From: Vibrio intestinalis
GTDB taxonomy: Bacteria; Pseudomonadota; Gammaproteobacteria; Enterobacterales; Vibrionaceae
DNA length: 64,000 nucleotides
Direction: 5' to 3'
Assembly: GCF_025195085.2 (NCBI RefSeq)
Contig: NZ_JANAVY020000001.1
Coordinates: 682,001 to 746,000 of the forward strand
In this document: piece after piece, positions 28,735 through 37,310 of the stretch
Position numbering within the stretch: the stretch's first letter is position 1
How the letters are laid out: each line of letters opens with the position of its first letter
Translations under genes and position numbers: made by a program
Notes under the pieces: generated by a model
Database searches by the model: none
What the model was told of the DNA's origin: nothing
What the model saw: only the letters and a program-made list of their open reading frames with translations

Positions 28735-28797
28735 AATGGTCGGATTTCTATAAACTATACTAAGCACTAGGATCAGCCCCAACTGAGCAATTGCTCA
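28735..28797 (+). promoter_or_regulatory. fadL1 upstream region: FadR-like half site, -10 and palindrome
   Basis: AATGGTCGGATTT at 28735-28747 matches only one half of a FadR site. A -10 TATACT is at 28756-28761. The perfect 14-base palindrome TGAGCAATTGCTCA lies at 28784-28797, inside the expected leader. I know no regulator that fits the palindrome. Confidence 0.35.
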
Positions 28798-28841
28798 AAT
28801 AAAACGCCCAAATAGAGGCGAATACAAAAAGGAAAAGCAAC

Positions 28842-30155
28842 ATGAATAACACGCGTCTGTTTAAGAAATCGCTGTTAGCAGTAACCATTACACTTGCATC
28901 GCAACAAGCTCTCGCCGCAGGTTTCCAATTAAACGCACAATCCGCTACCGGTATTGGTCGCGCTTTTGCTGGTGACGCCGTTATCGCAGATAACGCATCA
29001 GTGATGGCACGTAACCCTGCTGCAATGGCACTATTTGACAAAATGGAGCTATCGCTCGGTTTTGAAAGCATCACTTCAATGATTGAAGTTAAAGATGCAA
29101 AATATAACACTCTTTATCTTGATGCTGCTGGTACACCACTTGCGTCGCCACCACCTAGCTCAGTAGACGCAAACTATGATGACGCGGGTGATACTTCTAT
29201 TGCACCTAATATTCATCTAATCGTACCTGTTAATGACAAGTTTGCTTGGGGTGTCAATGCCTACTCAAACTTTGGTACGAAGACAGAGTTTTCTGGTGAT
29301 TATGCTGCATCTGAATTTGGCGGCCTAACAGACGTTAAAAGTTTTAACCTTGGCGTTGCTGGCTCTTACCGTCTAAATGAACAGTGGAGCTTTGGTGCTG
29401 GCCTAGACCTTATTTACGGTGAAGGCACATTTAAACGTGCAGTTCCACAATCGAATAGCGCTTCATACCTACTAAATGTTGATGCAGCTGACGGTTGGGC
29501 TGTAGGCTTTAACGTAGGTACCGTTTTTGAACTTGACGAGAACAACCGCTTTGGTTTTTCTTACCGCTACAGCCCAGAATTTGAAGCTGAAGATGATGCG
29601 GGTCAAAAGATCACACTTCCTCTACCAGATATGGCAGAGTTTTCAGGTTTCCACAAAATCGAAAACACTAAATTCGCTGTTCACTACTCAATCCAATACA
29701 TCGGTTGGAGCGACTTCGACGTTGTTGATTTTGACAACCTAAATCCTACTAAGTCTGGCTTGGCAGCAAATGGTCCTCTTTATCAAAAAGATTACCAGTG
29801 GCAAGACGGTTGGCACTACGCTATTGGTGGTACTTACTACCTAAACAACGATTGGACTTTACGCACAGGTTACATGTATGACACCAGCGCACAAGATGCT
29901 CTAACGTCAATCTCAGTACCTGACTCAGATCGCCAGTGGTTCTCTGCAGGCTTTACTTACCACATCGATAGTTCATCAAACATTGACTTCGGCTTTACTT
30001 ACTTGATGGGCGACGATACTGAAGTTAATGAAACTATTGCTCTTCCAACTGGTGCATCTGGTATTGGTGTTCCTACGTACCAAGTTACTTCTATCAGTGG
30101 CACAACCCACGCAGACGCAATTCTGCTAGGTCTACAATATAGCCGTAGCTTCTAA
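28842..30155 (+). CDS. fadL: FadL-family outer-membrane long-chain fatty-acid channel (copy 1)
   Basis: A 437-residue beta-barrel precursor with a signal peptide (KKSLLAVTITLASQQALA) and mature start AGFQLNAQSATGIGRAFAGDAVIADNASVMARNPAAMALF, the FadL hatch-domain signature with its conserved NPA. The last residues, LGLQYSRSF, end in the aromatic residue needed for barrel insertion. FadL binds fatty acids outside and passes them through the outer membrane. SD AAGGA. Followed by a second FadL gene in the same direction. Confidence 0.93.
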   Translation: MNNTRLFKKSLLAVTITLASQQALAAGFQLNAQSATGIGRAFAGDAVIADNASVMARNPAAMALFDKMELSLGFESITSMIEVKDAKYNTLYLDAAGTPLASPPPSSVDANYDDAGDTSIAPNIHLIVPVNDKFAWGVNAYSNFGTKTEFSGDYAASEFGGLTDVKSFNLGVAGSYRLNEQWSFGAGLDLIYGEGTFKRAVPQSNSASYLLNVDAADGWAVGFNVGTVFELDENNRFGFSYRYSPEFEAEDDAGQKITLPLPDMAEFSGFHKIENTKFAVHYSIQYIGWSDFDVVDFDNLNPTKSGLAANGPLYQKDYQWQDGWHYAIGGTYYLNNDWTLRTGYMYDTSAQDALTSISVPDSDRQWFSAGFTYHIDSSSNIDFGFTYLMGDDTEVNETIALPTGASGIGVPTYQVTSISGTTHADAILLGLQYSRSF

Positions 30156-30180
30156 GCACCGCTTAAACTCTGTATTCAAT

Positions 30181-30205
30181 GGGCTGGTTTATCCGGCCCT
30201 TTTTT
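30181..30205 (+). terminator. Terminator after fadL copy 1
   Basis: GGGCTGG / CCGGCCC stem (one G-U pair) with a T run. Confidence 0.85.
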
Positions 30206-30316
30206 ATACCTCTAATTTCCTCTCCATCATTTCAGCGCACACCTCATAATGGAAACTAAGCGAACACCTGTAAGTTAAAGGTCGAATTTCACAAAACAAT
30301 TGTTCGCTGAAAAAGA

Positions 30317-30333
30317 AACTGGTCATACCACAA
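30317..30333 (+). promoter_or_regulatory. FadR-like operator upstream of fadL copy 2
   Basis: AACTGGTCATACCACAA keeps the full left half AACTGGTC and most of the right half of the FadR consensus AACTGGTCNGACCAGTT. It is 143-159 bases before the start codon. The 320-base spacer otherwise holds the terminator above and AT-rich promoter sequence. Confidence 0.6.
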
Positions 30334-30475
30334 AAGCAGTTATATTAACTATTTACAATCGATTTATTAAATTTTTATCCTGAAAATATCATATACACTG
30401 TTTTCTATTTCTAAAGTAATAACTCTAAACTTATCATCGCGGCACGAATTACAACTACATTCAGCGAACATTATA

Positions 30476-31780
30476 ATGAAATCAAACAAGTCTCTCCTAT
30501 CGATCGCAGTAGCGTGTGGTCTAATGGCTACAACTGGTACAGCAAGCGCTGCAGGCTTTCAGCTAGCAGAATACTCAGCAACAGGCCTTGGCCGCGCATA
30601 CGCAGGTGAAGCTGCAATTGCTGACAACGCAAGCTCACAGTGGCGTAACCCTGCACTACTGATGGACCTAGAAGGTACTCAGATTTCAACAGGTGCTATC
30701 TATGTTGACCCAAACATTGATATCAGCGGTACGTCTATGTACACACCTGATCCAAGACTTCCTGCGCAACCATACGAAGCTAAATCTGACGATTTCGCCC
30801 ATGATGCTGTGATTCCGAACCTTTACATTTCACACAAATACAATGAAAAAGTTGCGATTGGCTTTGCGCTAGGCACCAACTACGGTATGGAAACAGCGTT
30901 AGGTTCAGACTTTGGCGCAGCTAACCATGGAAACGAAGCGTACGTTTACTCTATTGAAGCGAACATCAACGCAGCATACCAATTGACAGAAGCAGTTAGC
31001 ATTGGCGCGGGTCTGCGCTACATTGATGCAGAAGGCCACTTCGGAGCTCAAGCATCTAAAAACATGCCTGATATTACAGGCCTAGCTGGCACGCCATTAA
31101 AATACATGGCTGGTGATGACACGGCATGGGCTTGGCAAGTAGGTACGGTTTGGCAAATCAATGATACAAACCGCCTAGGCTTTACTTACAAATCTGAAGT
31201 AGATTTGACATTAGAAGGCTACGCAAAAGGTCTTGGTTTTAACCCAACAGATCCTCAAGCTCATAAAAATGGCAGCCTCGACCTAGCTCTACCAGCAACG
31301 GCAGAACTAGCAAGCTACCATCAGCTAAACGATAAAGTCGCTATCCACGCGAGCATTAACTGGACTGACTGGAGCAGCTTTAAAGAGCTTCGTGCAGAGT
31401 TCCCTGACGGTACTAACGAGCTAATTAAAGAAGAAAACTGGGAAGATAACTTCCGTTACGCGATTGGCGCTACTTATCAAGTAGATTCTAAGCTTTCTCT
31501 ACGTACGGGTATTGCTTACGATGAATCGGCAGTAAGCGAAGAGCACCGTACTGCAACTATCCCAGAGACGGATCGTCTTTGGTTGAGCATTGGTGCGGGT
31601 TACCAATGGTCTGAGCAACTAAGCCTAGACGCTGGTTTTACTTACATCATGGCAAAAGATGCGAAAATGCACGAAACAGATCCAGCAGTATTAGGTGCAG
31701 ATACGTTCGGTGGCTCTTTCGAAGGTGAAGTATCTGGTTCTATCTGGCTAATCGGTGTACAAGCAAGCTACACGTTCTAA
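30476..31780 (+). CDS. fadL: FadL-family outer-membrane long-chain fatty-acid channel (copy 2)
   Basis: A 434-residue paralogue of the preceding gene. The signal peptide (LLSIAVACGLMATTGTASA) is followed by AGFQLAEYSATGLGRAYAGEAAIADNASSQWRNPALL, again the FadL hatch pattern. The C-terminus LIGVQASYTF ends in Phe as expected for a barrel. The two copies differ enough in their extracellular loops to suggest different substrates or roles. No strong SD is seen. Under a probable FadR site and ended by a strong terminator. Confidence 0.93.
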   Translation: MKSNKSLLSIAVACGLMATTGTASAAGFQLAEYSATGLGRAYAGEAAIADNASSQWRNPALLMDLEGTQISTGAIYVDPNIDISGTSMYTPDPRLPAQPYEAKSDDFAHDAVIPNLYISHKYNEKVAIGFALGTNYGMETALGSDFGAANHGNEAYVYSIEANINAAYQLTEAVSIGAGLRYIDAEGHFGAQASKNMPDITGLAGTPLKYMAGDDTAWAWQVGTVWQINDTNRLGFTYKSEVDLTLEGYAKGLGFNPTDPQAHKNGSLDLALPATAELASYHQLNDKVAIHASINWTDWSSFKELRAEFPDGTNELIKEENWEDNFRYAIGATYQVDSKLSLRTGIAYDESAVSEEHRTATIPETDRLWLSIGAGYQWSEQLSLDAGFTYIMAKDAKMHETDPAVLGADTFGGSFEGEVSGSIWLIGVQASYTF

Positions 31781-31799
31781 TCGCTAGACACAGAAACAC

Positions 31800-31827
31800 A
31801 AAGGCAGTGGTTATCCACTGCCTTTTT
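31800..31827. terminator. Terminator after fadL copy 2
   Basis: AAAGGCAGTGG / CCACTGCCTTTTT stem with a four-base loop. Lies between convergent fadL2 and comEA. Confidence 0.9.
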
Positions 31828-31883
31828 CGTATCTACTCGCTAGTAATCTTTAAGGTATCTAACCAGTCGCGAATTGAACTGCC

Positions 31884-32183
31884 TCAGAGCTCAATTCTGG
31901 CGATATTCTTAGCAACGGTTGCCTCTCCTATTCCCTTCACCTTCGCAAGCTCTTCTGGCTTTTTAAAAGGGCCATTTGCATCACGGTAATCAACTATCGC
32001 TTGCGCCTTTTTAAGCCCAATGCCTTTTAGTAAATCAGCAAGCTCTTGCGCGCTGGCTTGATTGACGTTAACGACGATTTCTATGCCATCATATTTGGGA
32101 TCGACAGGTTGTTCATCGGCATAGGCGGAGAGAGGAGCAAAGATTGCCAATAAGGCAGAAAGAAGTAGCGCTTTCATAGTCAT
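31884..32183 (-). CDS. comEA: ComEA-like periplasmic DNA-binding protein
   Basis: A 99-residue exported protein. After a signal peptide (ALLLSALLAIFAPLSAYA) it has a single helix-hairpin-helix domain (VNVNQASAQELADLLKGIGLKKAQAIVDYRDANGPFKKPEELAKVKGIGEATVAKN). In Vibrio the equivalent protein binds incoming DNA in the periplasm during natural transformation. The ATG at 32183 has AAGGA six bases upstream. Adjacent to ppiD, the V. cholerae order. Confidence 0.9.
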   Translation of the reverse strand: MTMKALLLSALLAIFAPLSAYADEQPVDPKYDGIEIVVNVNQASAQELADLLKGIGLKKAQAIVDYRDANGPFKKPEELAKVKGIGEATVAKNIARIEL

Positions 32184-32261
32184 AGGAAGTCCTTATCGTT
32201 ATTTTCAGAACTTACATCCTAATGTTCTACAAGATATTTATTAGTGGATTTCGACCAAAAT

Positions 32262-32289
32262 AAAACGGACTGCCTAAGCAGTCCGTTTT
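32262..32289 (-). terminator. Terminator after ppiD
   Basis: AAAACGGACTGC / GCAGTCCGTTTT stem with a four-base loop. Confidence 0.88.
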
Positions 32290-32318
32290 GACATTATTGT
32301 TACTTACACAGTAATCAC

Positions 32319-34175
32319 TTACTGAGTCACAACATAATATTCAATATCGATAGTTTGACGCAGGATGCTAATCAAACCAGATAGGTTTTGCTGAGCGTTC
32401 ATCTGCATTAGCTGTGAAGCGATTTGGTCATTGTATTGAGTCATGAACATGTCTGATACTTGTTCAAGCTTAACAATTACAATATCACCATTCAGCGACT
32501 TGCTCTGAGCATATTGCACCTTACCATCTACTGGTTTTGGCATTGCAAATACGGCGTTTGCAAGTGGAGAGCTACGGTCAACCATTTGAGTTTCGCCAAA
32601 CACTAGCGAGTTATCAGCCAATACTGACTCATTGCCAGCATTTAGATCCGCTACAACTTTGTTTGCAAGCTCAAGCGCATTTTGCTCGCCTTTCACTTTC
32701 GCTAGCTGAGCGACAACTTGTTCACGAACTTCTTCAAGCGGTAAAACAGTCTCATCACGGTAATCTTCTACGCGAACAACAATCACATGCTCTGGCGATA
32801 CTTCAGTCACTTCTGAGTTAAGGCCATCTTCTTTCACTTCTGGACTTAGGATTGCTTGAAGTACAGCAGGTGTTTTAAGAAGCTCTGGAGCATCCACTTG
32901 AGAGATAAAGTCTGTGGTGTGGATTTTAGCGTTGATTGCTTGCGCTGCATCATCTAGAGAGTCTGCTGATTCAAACGCCACTTTTTCAAGCGTGCTTTGC
33001 AGCTCGTAGAACTGATCTACTGCTTTTTGATCAACAAGCTCTTGTTTAATTACAGCTGCAACTTCTGCGAGTGGCTTAGCCACTGGCTCTTGCAGTTCAT
33101 CAAGCTTGATGATGTGGTAACCAAACTCAGATTTCACAAGGCCAGTTACATCACCAACGTTTTGTAGAGCGAATGCCGCATCTTCAAAAGCAGGGTCCAT
33201 AACGTCACGCTCGATAAAGCCTAAAGAACCACCCTCTTCTGAGCTACCGATGTCGTCAGACTTCTCTTGCGCTAGAGTTGCAAAATCTGCACCTGCGTTT
33301 AGCTCATCAAGGATCGCTTGCGCTTTAGCTTCGTCATCGCCTTCAACAAGGATGTGGCTTACTTTACGCTGCTCTTGCGTAGAGTACTTATCAAGATGCT
33401 CTTGGTAGTACGTCTCTACTTCTTCGTCAGTCACGGTAACAGATTGCTTCAACTGCTCAGCAGAAAGCTCAATGTACGCTACTTTAACTTGCTCAGGGCG
33501 AGTGTAACGCTCAGAGTTCTGTTGGTAGTAATCTGCGATTTCTTCTTCGCTCAGCTCAACTTTAGCGGCAAAATCAGAAAGGCTAAGGTTAATCGCCTGG
33601 ATTTCACGCGTTTGCATGATCAGCTTAGCTTGCGAGTTTACTTCGCCAGCCAGTGAGAAATCACTTGTTTCGATTGCACTTAGCAATTGGTTACGAACTA
33701 GATTGCGACGCAATAGCTCTGCGTAACCTTCTGGAGAGTAACCGTAACGACGTAGAGTAGTTTGGTAAATCTCAGGGCTAAACTCACCATCCATTTGGAA
33801 CTGTGGCAGTTCTAGCATCAGTTCACGTACTTGCTCGTCACTAACACGTAAACCTAAAGACTGTGCATGTTGTTCAATCAGTGCGTCGTTAACCATGCGG
33901 TCAAGTACTGACTTACGGAAAGTCTCTACATAGGCAGGATCTGCAAGTAGGTTTGAGAAGTATTCACCGAGCTGTGATTGCATGCGGTTACGTTCGTTTT
34001 GGTAAGCTTGCTCGAAGTCACCACGACTGATTTGCGTGTTGCCAACTTTCGCTGCAACGTTGTTACTGCCGCCAGCTAAGTTACCGACACCTACAAATAC
34101 AAAAGATAGGATAATCAGTCCTAGGATAATTTTAACCGCGATGCTGTTAACGCCTTCGCGTAATCGATCCATCAT
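32319..34175 (-). CDS. ppiD: Membrane-anchored periplasmic chaperone PpiD
   Basis: A 618-residue protein with an N-terminal anchor (MMDRLREGVNSIAVKIILGLIILSFVFVGVG) and a SurA-like helical region. A parvulin domain follows at about 265-355 (RKVSHILVEGDDEAKAQAILDELNAGADFATLAQEKSDD), and a C-terminal helical domain ends the protein. It helps nascent proteins leaving the Sec translocon. Slightly shorter than or similar to E. coli PpiD. Downstream of hupB, its usual neighbour. Confidence 0.95.
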   Translation of the reverse strand: MMDRLREGVNSIAVKIILGLIILSFVFVGVGNLAGGSNNVAAKVGNTQISRGDFEQAYQNERNRMQSQLGEYFSNLLADPAYVETFRKSVLDRMVNDALIEQHAQSLGLRVSDEQVRELMLELPQFQMDGEFSPEIYQTTLRRYGYSPEGYAELLRRNLVRNQLLSAIETSDFSLAGEVNSQAKLIMQTREIQAINLSLSDFAAKVELSEEEIADYYQQNSERYTRPEQVKVAYIELSAEQLKQSVTVTDEEVETYYQEHLDKYSTQEQRKVSHILVEGDDEAKAQAILDELNAGADFATLAQEKSDDIGSSEEGGSLGFIERDVMDPAFEDAAFALQNVGDVTGLVKSEFGYHIIKLDELQEPVAKPLAEVAAVIKQELVDQKAVDQFYELQSTLEKVAFESADSLDDAAQAINAKIHTTDFISQVDAPELLKTPAVLQAILSPEVKEDGLNSEVTEVSPEHVIVVRVEDYRDETVLPLEEVREQVVAQLAKVKGEQNALELANKVVADLNAGNESVLADNSLVFGETQMVDRSSPLANAVFAMPKPVDGKVQYAQSKSLNGDIVIVKLEQVSDMFMTQYNDQIASQLMQMNAQQNLSGLISILRQTIDIEYYVVTQ

Positions 34176-34273
34176 ACTTAAGTTACTCTCCGCGTATGAG
34201 CCGCTCTCGCCTTTAAATTCGGTCGATTGCGGTGTTCATTCAAATTAAAATTCAATAGCGCGATGATATCAGA

Positions 34274-34349
34274 AAAAGAAATGCGCATCAGTAGGATGCG
34301 CATAAATTAAAAAGGTTCTGACAAACTACGTGATCGTAGTGTGTCTGAA
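34274..34349 (-). terminator. Tandem hairpins after hupB
   Basis: The first hairpin pairs CTGACAaACTAC with GTAGTgTGTCTG (about 34317-34347) and is followed by a T tract. The second is a perfect ATGCGCAT/ATGCGCAT stem (34281-34288 and 34296-34303), also followed by T-rich sequence on the minus strand. Confidence 0.7.
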
Positions 34350-34622
34350 TTAGTTACAAGCGTCTTTTAGCGCTTTACCAGCTTTGAAAGATGGTACTTT
34401 AGCTTCTGCGATTTGGATTTCTTCGCCAGTCTTAGGGTTACGACCTGTGCGTGCTGCACGAGTACGAACGCTGAAAGTACCGAAGCCAACTAGAGCAACT
34501 TGATCGCCAGATTGTAGAGTACCGCTAACAGCTTCGATGAATGCGTCTAGTGCACGGCCAGCTGAAGCTTTTGATAGATCTGCATCTGCTGCGATTTTTT
34601 CTACTAATTGAGTTTTATTCAC
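34350..34622 (-). CDS. hupB: DNA-binding protein HU-beta
   Basis: A 90-residue nucleoid protein. It begins [32 protein letters not shown] and carries the HU arm [24 protein letters not shown] with the conserved Arg-Asn-Pro tip. It binds and bends DNA without sequence specificity. Position between lon and ppiD is conserved. Confidence 0.98.
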   Translation of the reverse strand: MNKTQLVEKIAADADLSKASAGRALDAFIEAVSGTLQSGDQVALVGFGTFSVRTRAARTGRNPKTGEEIQIAEAKVPSFKAGKALKDACN

Positions 34623-34748
34623 TGTGATTCCCCTTTGCGCTGTCTGTTATTATTTTGTTAGACAGCTATTTTGTTCCATTTAGTTTCAAATCAAGCTCAA
34701 ACCCTTATTTATCAAGGCTTCAAGCTACAGTCGCTAAACTTAGCGCCC

Positions 34749-34788
34749 AAAAAAAACGCTGACAAGCATTTTTGGGCTAATCAGCGTA
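34749..34788 (-). terminator. Terminator after lon
   Basis: On the minus strand, CGCTGA and TCAGCG arms flank an 18-base loop and are followed by about eight Ts. Confidence 0.8.
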
Positions 34789-34816
34789 ATCTTTTACTTA
34801 TTTTTGCTGCACATCA

Positions 34817-37168
34817 CTATTTTCCAGCAGCAAACTCGACACCCGTAGGGTCTTTTTCAAGCGCAACACTCAGTACCTCGTCGATCCACTGCACTGGAAT
34901 AACCTTCAAGTCTGCGATCACGTTCTCAGGAATCTCTTCCAAATCACGTTCGTTGTCTTTTGGAATCAGTACAGTTTTGATGCCGCCACGGTGTGCTGCA
35001 AGCAGTTTTTCTTTCAAACCACCGATAGGTAAAACTTCACCTCGTAGGGTAATCTCACCTGTCATACCCACTTCTGCTTTCACAGGGTTACCCGTTAAGC
35101 TAGAAACCAGCGCAGTACACATTGCGATACCCGCACTTGGGCCATCTTTCGGTGTTGCACCTTCAGGTACGTGCACGTGGATATCACGCTTTTCGTAGAA
35201 GTCTGAGTTGATACCTAGCTTCTCAGCGCGAGAACGCACAACCGTCATCGCTGCTTGGATAGACTCTTTCATTACGTCGCCAAGCGAACCGGTTTGAGTC
35301 AACTTGCCTTTACCTGGCATAGATTCAGTTTCGATAGTCAGTAGATCGCCACCAACTTCTGTCCATGCAAGACCAGTTACTTGACCAATACGGTTGCTAT
35401 CGTCCGCCTTACCGTAGTCATGGCGTTGAACACCTAAGTACTCTTTTAGGTTGTCCATTGTTACCACAACAGACTTCAACTCAGGCTTAAGCAGGATGTT
35501 CTTCACTGCTTTACGACACAGTTTAGAAATCTCACGCTCTAGGCTACGTACACCCGCTTCACGCGTGTAGTAACGAATAATACCGATGATAGCTGAATCT
35601 TCGATGGTAATTTCATTTGGCTTCAGGCCATTACGCTTTACTTGCTTATCGACAAGGTGACGCTTAGCAATGTTTAGCTTCTCATCTTCTGTGTAGCCAG
35701 ATAGACGAATCACTTCCATACGGTCTAATAATGGACCAGGGATATTCATCGAGTTAGACGTTGCGACAAACATGACGTCAGATAGATCGTAATCGACTTC
35801 TAGGTAGTGATCGTTAAACGCGTTGTTTTGCTCTGGGTCTAGTACTTCAAGTAGCGCTGATGATGGATCACCACGCATATCCGAAGACATTTTGTCGATC
35901 TCATCTAGAAGGAATAGCGGGTTTTTCACGCCAACTTTCGACATCTTCTGGATCAGTTTACCCGGCATAGAACCAATGTAAGTACGACGGTGACCGCGGA
36001 TTTCCGCTTCATCACGTACACCACCTAGCGCCATACGGGTGTATTTACGACCGGTAGCCGCAGCAATAGAGCGGCCAAGCGAAGTTTTACCTACACCCGG
36101 AGGACCAACTAAGCAAAGAATTGGACCTTTAAGCTTGTTGATTCGGTTTTGAACCGCCAAGTACTCCAGAATGCGTTCTTTAACACGCTCTAGACCATAG
36201 TGGTCTTCATTAAGCACTTCTTCTGCTTTAGCTAGGTTTTTCTTAACCTTAGAACGCTTGTGCCAAGGTACGCCTAGCATCCAATCGATGTAACCACGCA
36301 CTACTGTCGCTTCAGCTGACATCGGAGACATCATCTTCAGCTTTTGCAGTTCTTGTTCAGTTTTTTCGCGCGCTTCTTGAGGCATTTTTGACTCTTCGAT
36401 CTTCTGTTTTAGAGTTTCGAATTCATCAACGCCATCTTCGCTTTCACCCAGCTCTTTCTGAATGGCTTTCATTTGCTCATTCAGGTAATACTCACGCTGA
36501 GATTTTTCCATCTGCTTTTTAACGCGAGTACGAATGCGTTTCTCAACTTGTAGGATGTCAATTTCAGATTCCATCTGTCCCATAAGGAACTCAAGACGCT
36601 CTGTCACATCCAACAACTCAAGTACGTTCTGTTTATCAACCAATTTCAGCGGCATATGCGCTGCGATAGTATCCGCTAAACGGGCAGCTTCATCGATGCC
36701 GTTAAGCGAGGTTAGTACTTCTGGCGGAATTTTGTTATTAAGCTTAATGAAGCCTTCAAACTGGTTGATCGCGCTGCGAACAATAACTTCTTGCTCGCGC
36801 TCGTCTAGATCGGCTGTTACCAAATATTCAGCATCAGCTAAGAAGAAATCATTTTCGATAAATTGATTAATTTTTGCACGCTGCTGACCTTCAACCAACA
36901 CTTTTACTGTGCCGTCTGGTAGTTTCAACAACTGTAGAATCGTAGCAACTGTACCTACTTCAAATAGGTCATCTTTTGAAGGTTCATCGGTGTCTGCTTC
37001 TTTTTGAGCGACAAGAAGCACTTGTTTGTTGTTATCCATTGCGGCTTCTAAGCAAGCAATCGACTTTTCACGGCCAACAAACAGAGGAATTACCATGTGC
37101 GGGTAAACAACGACGTCTCTAAGAGGCAGTACAGGGATCTCGATACGTTCGGAACGTTCCAAGTTCAT
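34817..37168 (-). CDS. lon: ATP-dependent protease Lon
   Basis: A 783-residue cytoplasmic protease that degrades misfolded and regulatory proteins. The N-terminal substrate domain starts RIEIPVLPLRDVVVYPHMVIPLFVGR. The AAA+ domain has GPPGVGKTSLG and LLDEIDK. The protease domain has the catalytic serine in PEGATPKDGPSAGIAM and the lysine in GGLKEKLLAAHRGGIK. Normal length. A sigma32-like promoter lies directly upstream. Confidence 0.98.
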   Translation of the reverse strand: MNLERSERIEIPVLPLRDVVVYPHMVIPLFVGREKSIACLEAAMDNNKQVLLVAQKEADTDEPSKDDLFEVGTVATILQLLKLPDGTVKVLVEGQQRAKINQFIENDFFLADAEYLVTADLDEREQEVIVRSAINQFEGFIKLNNKIPPEVLTSLNGIDEAARLADTIAAHMPLKLVDKQNVLELLDVTERLEFLMGQMESEIDILQVEKRIRTRVKKQMEKSQREYYLNEQMKAIQKELGESEDGVDEFETLKQKIEESKMPQEAREKTEQELQKLKMMSPMSAEATVVRGYIDWMLGVPWHKRSKVKKNLAKAEEVLNEDHYGLERVKERILEYLAVQNRINKLKGPILCLVGPPGVGKTSLGRSIAAATGRKYTRMALGGVRDEAEIRGHRRTYIGSMPGKLIQKMSKVGVKNPLFLLDEIDKMSSDMRGDPSSALLEVLDPEQNNAFNDHYLEVDYDLSDVMFVATSNSMNIPGPLLDRMEVIRLSGYTEDEKLNIAKRHLVDKQVKRNGLKPNEITIEDSAIIGIIRYYTREAGVRSLEREISKLCRKAVKNILLKPELKSVVVTMDNLKEYLGVQRHDYGKADDSNRIGQVTGLAWTEVGGDLLTIETESMPGKGKLTQTGSLGDVMKESIQAAMTVVRSRAEKLGINSDFYEKRDIHVHVPEGATPKDGPSAGIAMCTALVSSLTGNPVKAEVGMTGEITLRGEVLPIGGLKEKLLAAHRGGIKTVLIPKDNERDLEEIPENVIADLKVIPVQWIDEVLSVALEKDPTGVEFAAGK

Positions 37169-37215
37169 ATTATTCTCTCTTCCGCTATAACGTTTAACGT
37201 ATTACTTAAGTGAGT

Positions 37216-37243
37216 ATATGGGGACTAATTGGTTGGTTTCAAT
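37216..37243 (-). promoter_or_regulatory. Sigma32 (heat-shock) promoter of lon
   Basis: On the minus strand TTGAAA (37242-37237), a 13-base spacer and CCCCATAT (37223-37216) match the RpoH consensus at almost every position. It is about 48 bases before the lon ATG. Confidence 0.85.
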
Positions 37244-37256
37244 GGAGGAATAAAAA

Positions 37257-37282
37257 AAAGGAGCTAATTGCTTAGCTCCTTT
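37257..37282 (-). terminator. Terminator after clpX
   Basis: AAAGGAGCTAA / TTAGCTCCTTT stem with a four-base loop and a T run on the minus strand. Confidence 0.88.
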
Positions 37283-37310
37283 AACTTTCTGTTTGTTTAA
37301 TCGCATTAAA

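Noticed and set aside
34671..35198. 175-residue plus-strand frame antisense to lon
   Set aside because: Mirror of lon codon structure; Ser/Thr/Pro-rich and no SD. The same applies to the other long frames antisense to known genes, such as 5064-5564.
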